DNA of 6,608 nucleotides from Bog-756 sp035534835 (GTDB lineage: Bacteria > Actinomycetota > Acidimicrobiia > Acidimicrobiales > RAAP-2): NCBI GenBank assembly GCA_035534835.1, contig DATLRE010000087.1, positions 1-6,608 of the forward strand, read 5' to 3'. The number at the start of each line of letters is the position of its first letter. Position 1 is the stretch's first letter. Below, in pieces: positions 5,183-6,608 of the stretch. A model generated the notes under the pieces. That model was given only the letters and a program-made list of their open reading frames with translations. It had not been told where the DNA came from and ran no database searches. The translations under genes and the position numbers were made by a program.

Positions 5183-6608
5183 ATGACCACGGGATTCCGG
5201 GCCCAGGACGCCGTCGACCACGCCCGCGCGCGATGGCGGTCCGACGTGCTGCCGCTGCTCGAGACGTTCGGCCGAATCCCCAACCTGTCGCCGGACTTCG
5301 ACCCGGGCTGGCAGGAGGCGGGGCACATGGACCGGGCCGCCGACCTGATGGCGGCGTGGGCGTCGGCCCGGGACCTGCCGGGTGCGGCGGTCGAGGTGGT
5401 CCGCCGGCCCGGGCTCACCCCGACCGTCCTGGTCGACATCCCTCCCACCGACCCGGGTGCGACCGGCACGGTCCTGCTCTACGGCCACATCGACAAGCAG
5501 CCCCCCTTCGACGGGTGGACGGCCGGCCGGGGGCCGTGGACGCCGACGGTCGAGGGGGACTGGCTGTACGCCCGCGGCGTGGCCGACGACGGCTACGCGC
5601 TGCCGTCCGCCCTGGTGGCCGTGGAGTCGGTCGCCGCTGCCGGGGGCCGGCACGGGCGGGTGGTGGTCCTGGCCGAGGGCTCCGAGGAGAGCGGCAGCCC
5701 CCACCTGCCCGAGGTCCTGGCCCACCTGGCGGACAGGATCGGGACACCGGACCTGGTGCTGGCGCTCGACTCGGGCAGTCCGACCTACGACCGGCTGTGG
5801 GTCACCACGTCGCTGCGGGGCGCGCTCGTCGGCACCCTGACCGTCCGGGTGCTCGACCACGGCGTCCACAGTGGCGAGGCCGGTGGCGTCGTCCCCTCGT
5901 CGTTCCGCATCGTCCGGCTCCTCCTCGACCGGCTCGAGGACGCGACCACCGGCGACGTCCTCGTGCCCGAGCTGTGTGTCGACCCCCCGGACTGGGCGAT
6001 CGAGGCCGCCCGCGAGCAGGCGGCGGCGCTCGAGGCGGCAGGGCCCGGCGCCTCCCCGTTCCCGATCGTCGCCCGCCTGGCGCTCGAGGGGACCGACGGT
6101 GTGGACCGGGTCGTGCGCAACGCGTGGCGGGCGTCGGTTGCCGTGGTGGGCGCGGACGGCCTGCCTTCCCCGACCGACGCCGGTTCGGTGCTGCGGCCGT
6201 TCACGTCCGTCAAGCTCGTGGTCCGGATCCCCCCGACGTGTGACGCCGGGGCGGCCGCCGAGGCACTGGGCCGGACGCTGACCGCCGACCCGCCCTACGG
6301 CGCCGAGGTCACCTGGGAGCCCGGCCAGGCGTCCGGCGGGTGGGCGGCGGCCCCGCTCGCCCCCTGGCTGGCCGGTGCGCTGGGGTCCGCTTCCGTGGCG
6401 GGCTTCGCCAACCCGCCGGCGCGACTGGGAGAGGGCGGGACGATCCCGTTCATGGGCTGGCTGGCCGAGCGGTTCCCCGAGGCGCAGATCCTGGCGGCCG
6501 GCGTCCTCGGTCCGGGCTCGAACGCGCACGGGCCCGACGAGGGGCTCCACCTGCCGACGGCCGAGCGGCTGACCGGCGCACTGGCCGTGGTGCTCGCGGC
6601 CCATGCCG
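5183..6608 (+). CDS. M20 family metallopeptidase, CNDP/carnosine-dipeptidase-like (3' end outside window)
   Basis: The reading frame from ATG 5183 stays open to the window edge, giving 475 residues without a stop. CNDP-type enzymes are about 470-480 residues, so little should be missing. Expected two-zinc M20 residues are all in place: His102 and Asp104 (GHIDKQP), bridging Asp135 (RGVADDG), general base Glu168 and ligand Glu169 (EGSEESGS), Asp196 (ALDSG), His229 (HGVHSG, the residue lent across the dimer) and His449 (NAHGPDEGLH). A lid/dimerisation domain should lie at about 208-390. The spacing closely follows animal CNDP2 as I recall it. Such enzymes are usually cytosolic and cleave dipeptides or related amides. 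No signal peptide is seen: the N-terminus is charged and soluble. One departure is RGVADDGY, where the family often has DDKG. It is transcribed divergently from the MarR gene across a 100-bp gap. The substrate is unknown; Xaa-specific dipeptidase or aminoacyl hydrolase are alternatives. Confidence 0.93.
   Translation, partial: MTTGFRAQDAVDHARARWRSDVLPLLETFGRIPNLSPDFDPGWQEAGHMDRAADLMAAWASARDLPGAAVEVVRRPGLTPTVLVDIPPTDPGATGTVLLYGHIDKQPPFDGWTAGRGPWTPTVEGDWLYARGVADDGYALPSALVAVESVAAAGGRHGRVVVLAEGSEESGSPHLPEVLAHLADRIGTPDLVLALDSGSPTYDRLWVTTSLRGALVGTLTVRVLDHGVHSGEAGGVVPSSFRIVRLLLDRLEDATTGDVLVPELCVDPPDWAIEAAREQAAALEAAGPGASPFPIVARLALEGTDGVDRVVRNAWRASVAVVGADGLPSPTDAGSVLRPFTSVKLVVRIPPTCDAGAAAEALGRTLTADPPYGAEVTWEPGQASGGWAAAPLAPWLAGALGSASVAGFANPPARLGEGGTIPFMGWLAERFPEAQILAAGVLGPGSNAHGPDEGLHLPTAERLTGALAVVLAAHA

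Noticed and set aside
4762..6243. Plus-strand open frame spanning the MarR gene, the control region and part of the M20 gene
   Set aside because: It runs through two supported genes and the divergent promoter region, and its translation is Arg/Gly/Pro-rich low-complexity sequence.
5087..6604. Long minus-strand open frame (505 codons) opposite the M20 gene
   Set aside because: It is antisense to a protein with every M20 metal ligand in place. Its translation is Gly/Arg/Val/Asp-rich with no domain.

Overview
The window is very GC-rich by eye, with strong G/C at third codon positions, genes packed with overlapping stop/start codons, and apparently leaderless starts preceded by TANNNT-type -10 boxes. 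This points to a high-GC actinobacterium. An environmental, Acidimicrobiia-like lineage is possible, but that narrower placement is a guess. No RNA genes, mobile elements, CRISPR arrays or long repeats are visible.

Layout. (1) 1-609, plus strand: the C-terminal part of a phytoene-desaturase/PYROXD2-like FAD oxidoreductase whose start lies outside the window. (2) 610-686: a short convergent gap with three GC-rich hairpins, probably a two-way terminator. (3) 5082 down to 687, minus strand: a tight three-gene operon, MarR-type regulator, then ABC exporter subunit A, then ABC exporter subunit B. The junctions are GTGA (4585-4588) and ATGA (2648-2651) overlaps. (4) 5083-5182: a 100-bp divergent control region. 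(5) 5183 to the window end, plus strand: an M20 metallopeptidase of the CNDP/carnosine-dipeptidase type, nearly complete but running off the edge.

How the genes work together. The two ABC proteins are each full half-transporters (six-helix membrane domain plus ATPase). They carry complementary motif changes: subunit A has Asp instead of the catalytic Glu after Walker B, and subunit B has LSSGE instead of LSGGQ. This is the pattern of a heterodimeric exporter with one degenerate and one competent ATP site, as in TM287/TM288, BmrCD and LmrCD. The MarR protein probably represses its own operon through an AT-rich pseudo-palindrome that covers the predicted -10 box and abuts the GTG start. It would be relieved by a small molecule that the exporter removes. 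The substrate cannot be read from sequence. The M20 peptidase is transcribed divergently from the same gap, and any shared control with the operon is only a possibility.

Nothing here amounts to a clearly undescribed system. The points most worth a second look are the asymmetric ATP sites, the operator/leaderless-promoter arrangement, and the perfect 8-bp inverted repeat upstream of the peptidase gene.
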